DNA of 64,000 nt from the NCBI GenBank assembly GCA_942159475.1, contig OW804096.1, positions 103,018,194-103,082,193 on the forward strand. The letters run 5' to 3'. A model generated the notes under the pieces. It saw only the letters and a program-made list of their open reading frames with translations, did no database searches and had not been told where the DNA came from. Of the stretch, positions 60,658 to 64,000 are shown piece after piece (positions within the stretch are counted from its first letter, which is position 1; every line of letters begins with the position of its first letter). The position numbers were made by a program, and so were the translations under genes. The DNA is from Sthenelais limicola. Lineage: Eukaryota; Annelida; Polychaeta; Phyllodocida; Sigalionidae.

Positions 60658-63600
60658 GTAAGTTTCTCCGTACAGTATTAGCTAGAGGGCCTATTTTGGG
60701 GTTTAGTCATAAACATCTATAGCTGCTATGATATGAGACGCATATGCCTTTCCATTTCCAGAAGGGTTCTAAGGATGAAAAAACCTTCGACTTAAGTGTG
60801 TTGTTGAGAGCTATGCCAACAATGCGCCCCAAGAATCCATTGGGGGTTGATCTAGGCTTGATCACCGTAGTCTATAAACCTCCAGTTTTGTCAAAGCGGG
60901 CTTCCCTGGTACTAAAACTTCTCATCTCAGTTGATTGGTTTGCTTGTAAGCTTTTTGTTCCATTAAGCCGGATGGATCTCTTTAAAATGCGCCACCCGTC
61001 GTATGAAAACAATGTTGAGCTATGATTTCTCCCTTGTTTCTACTCTGTTGATGTGTAATAAGTTACAGTTGTCAGATTCTTATACATATTACTATTTTAA
61101 GTAGTACGGAGCGCCCCAAAACCTTCCAATGAAATGAATCAAATAAAGAATTTTAAAAAAAACTTATTCAGGCAGAATTATATATATCATGTGCATGGTA
61201 TAGTGTTCGGGTAGGTCCCGATCTTCCGCCCCCTGTCGAGTTTACATAACATTTGAACAAGTAACATATATAATATGGGAATAAATAAAAGGAACATCTA
61301 AAATTTCAAATCGTCATTCTTCCACAGTCTACCAAACATTCACGTGGCCCCTCTACTTTACCAGTTAGTAGTGAAAAATCCCCATTCAAGTAACATATAT
61401 GATTAGTATGTTGGACCTAGTAGATTAATGAGAGTCATGATTTCGTTTCAAGTACTAGTACAGTAAGGGGTATTGAAAAGCGTGCGTGGCATTGTTAATG
61501 TAATAGGAAGTTCAATAAACTAGTGAGGCCTGAACAAAACAACAATTCATTTCTCAAACAGATAAAGTGTCAGTATAATTTATGCTGACGACAGTTTCTC
61601 TTATCTTACCGCATCCAAATAAATAACACTAAAATATCATTGGGAGGGATTACTCTCAGACGAATACGTCCTCAGTGTGTGTTCACCACATTGCTCAGTC
61701 AGTTCTTGTATATTAGTTGCTTTCGTAGAGAATACAACTAAAAGTTAAAGTATGATAGTATGAAGTGATCAAACTGATATGATGAAAAGAAAAAATAAGA
61801 GATTATACTGTGACGCTGACATGATCTTCTCTTGTGTCACTCTCAATTCTTTGGAAACATTCAGATCCATTTCTATATAGAAGATTAATTGCTCCTGTCT
61901 TTCAATTTCGTTCGGACGACTCTTCTCCGATCCCCATTCACTAGGAACGTCCCCAAGTTCTGCCTCTGCTGGTGTTGTTTTTTTTCTTGATCCAAATTGT
62001 TCCACCTTTTTATTCGCCAAGCCCAGATGCTCTGGGGCTATGATTCTATTGATTAGGATTGGCAAAATGGGAGCGTGGTTATGAGACGGAACTGGGGAAT
62101 AAATAAAGTTGGCGATAGAGCCATTATACAGACTAAGTGTCATGCCATCGGAGGGGGCAGGCGATCGATACCTGACCCTAGAAGAATCAGCATTCCGAGA
62201 CTATTCGTCCCATACATATATATATCCATGTCATCTATCATGATGTGATGTGCTGCACCCTGGAAAACCTTATCATGTAATCCCTTATTGGTAGCAAGGC
62301 CGCCCAGGTTGCTAAATAATGTACCTGTCATGCCTTCTGTATGATTTCACATCCTGAAGTATATATAAAATGTAATGGAATATCCATCAAACCTCCTTTA
62401 TATAGCTTAGTCCCAGGGAATACTTTTAAACAAGACTGATCACCTAATCATCTATCTAAATCTTACCGTATCTATTGAAGTTGGGAGAAGAAGAAAAATA
62501 ATGATGCCACTACAAAAACAAGGTTTGTCTTGCATTTGATACGAACATGTCGATGGGAGTTGATGAGTACTTGGTATTTTTCACTCTGGCTGATCTCCAT
62601 GAAGCGTACATGCCTGACGTGAACGAGCCTAAAGATTATCACTCTGCTGCGTGACTTGAGCTACACATGTGCCCGTATGATCTGCAGCGGAAAATCGCCA
62701 TGTCAGCTTAAAGGCCGCGTTACATCCTCAGGATGAAAAGTGTGCCGGGCAATTTCCACTGGTTGACATATTAATGCAAGTTTAGGCGAATCCTTTCACG
62801 GCCTCTATAAAATAATAGCAACCAATACTGCCTCCCCCTTTACCTCCCTCCTCCTGCGGTCTGTGATAGCTTCTTTTTCATTTCACATGTCATTATTGGC
62901 GTCAAAACTTAGAAACTAGAAACATTCTCTTTCATAAATCTTCATTTTCATTAAAGTGAGCTTAAAGATATCCTGTTATGAATCGTCGGTGATCCTTCTT
63001 GTTCTTCATAGAAAGTGTCAGTTCCCGTCATTTATAAATACGTTTGCACGTTCTTTATCAAACATGGGCGGGCGTATTTGCAAGATCACTGTTTTTCTCG
63101 TTCATGAGACAATCGGATCAACTGTATGGGCCCTAGCATTTGATTGCGCTTTCTGTTGAATTCAGTGTTCCTAATTATAATATTTGCGCCGAGCTTTTTG
63201 TGAAGCCAGACCCATTGTAAGATTTAAACTATCAACAGATGGGCGACATCCAGCATATAAAAAAAATGATTCGTCATTTCTTTTCTCAACACAAGAATTC
63301 CAGATTGAAATCCGCTGTTTTGGTAGCTTACGACGAACATTTCATTTAACTTAAAACTTCGATCCAAACTCATCACAAGCATTAACGTAGCTGGCTCATG
63401 TGAAATATTCTACATGTTTTGCTAACCCCGAAAATTCGGTTTCCTGTGCTTGAAATTTAAAATTATTTGGCCATAGTTGGCATGCGTTTTGATTGGTTTA
63501 ACTGTGACATTAATATCATAAAGTATAATTCCCTCCGTATACAAAATAATAATTAATTGTATACATTATTAACTTTACTTCTATTTGTTGACATAAATAA

Positions 63601-64000
63601 ATACTGAAAAAGGCGTCTGTCCTATCTCAGGAGTTCAACCACACTTCTTGCATCTTGATTTCACAAAATTATTTTCCACCAATTCTGATAACATAAAATG
63701 TTACCCATAGACGCTTTCTTCGGATATATTTTTTTTTTATCCTTTCCATGGAAACTCGTAAATCATGTATCCTCCGCTCGTCTAAATCCGTAACGACCCT
63801 GCTTACATTCGTTGACGAATGTCTCGCAAATTCCACCTCTATTATAATATGCGGTGCCCAAGAAAGATGTATGCGCTCCAGTCTCTATGTGTTTTTCATT
63901 TAAAAAATCCTGGAATATACCCGCAAATGAAGCATGAAATTGCTTGGTCCTCGGAGGAGAAGAAGCAAATCAGTATTGATGGTTGGTGTCAGGGCGGCCT
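60658..64000 (+). other. Intron 14 of PARP6/8, incomplete
   Basis: No further PARP exon found. An open frame at 60744-61025 ends PLSRMDLFKMRHPSYE, faintly like the PLSRLKFMHTSHQF of PARP6, but no acceptor gives the required phase. AAATAAAG plus an A run occurs at 61141-61161. Confidence 0.6.
61769..62331 (-). other. Two adjoining minus-strand open frames, possible exon or pseudogene
   Basis: 62140-62331 and 61769-62143 overlap at ATGA. The first includes GAAHHIMIDDMDIYMYGTNS, faintly kelch-like; the second has a charged run (SEWGSEKSRPNEIERQEQ). I do not recognise either. They could be an exon of a minus-strand gene nested in PARP intron 14 or retroposed debris. Confidence 0.2.

Noticed and set aside
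60744..61025. Possible PARP exon 15 because of PLSRMDLFKMRH
   Set aside because: Spacing and residues fit PARP6/8 poorly, no acceptor gives phase 2 entry (the CATCTCAG site would create a stop), and the frame ends in TGA.

Overview
This 64 kb window is animal nuclear DNA. It is intron-rich and AT-rich, with GT-AG splice sites, DIRS/Ngaro tyrosine-recombinase retrotransposons, L1-like and CR1/L2-like LINEs, tRNA-derived SINEs and foldback MITEs. Frequent TAGGCCTA-type words and the mix of Ngaro and L1/Tx1-like elements suggest a marine invertebrate, perhaps a non-vertebrate deuterostome, but I cannot name the species.

One host gene dominates. On the + strand, 14 exons with fully consistent phases run from an ATG at 13944 to 60657. 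They encode about 602 N-terminal residues of a PARP6/PARP8-type mono-ADP-ribosyltransferase; the catalytic ART exons must lie beyond the window. Its central region carries a UBA domain that I do not recall from the human proteins. Intron 13 uses a GC-AG splice site followed by about 170 bp of TTC triplets.

Layout: 1-5400 is a TIR/iteron repeat region containing a minus-strand Ngaro-like gag fragment. 5400-8097 has no recognisable gene. 8098-12638 is a Ngaro element with textbook split direct repeats (A1-ORFs-B1-A2-B2), broken in pol. 12639-13943 is the upstream region of the PARP gene. Intron 1 holds a MITE and a DNA transposon with a CR1/L2-like insertion. Introns 2-11 are short. Intron 12 (16.6 kb) holds a MITE, long palindromes, a deleted DIRS element, a foldback element, a tRNA-derived SINE and a complete LINE. 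Intron 13 (15.8 kb) holds foldbacks, a hammerhead-like motif, LINE debris and a second, inverted copy of the intron 1 DNA transposon.

The most interesting object is the LINE at 33211-40139. It has both ORFs open, a poly(A) tail and a 14 bp target-site duplication, so it looks young. Its ORF1 protein joins an L1-type coiled coil/RRM/CTD to a C-terminal NADAR (YbiA-like, ADP-ribose-linked) domain, and it sits in sense orientation inside an intron of an ADP-ribosyltransferase gene.
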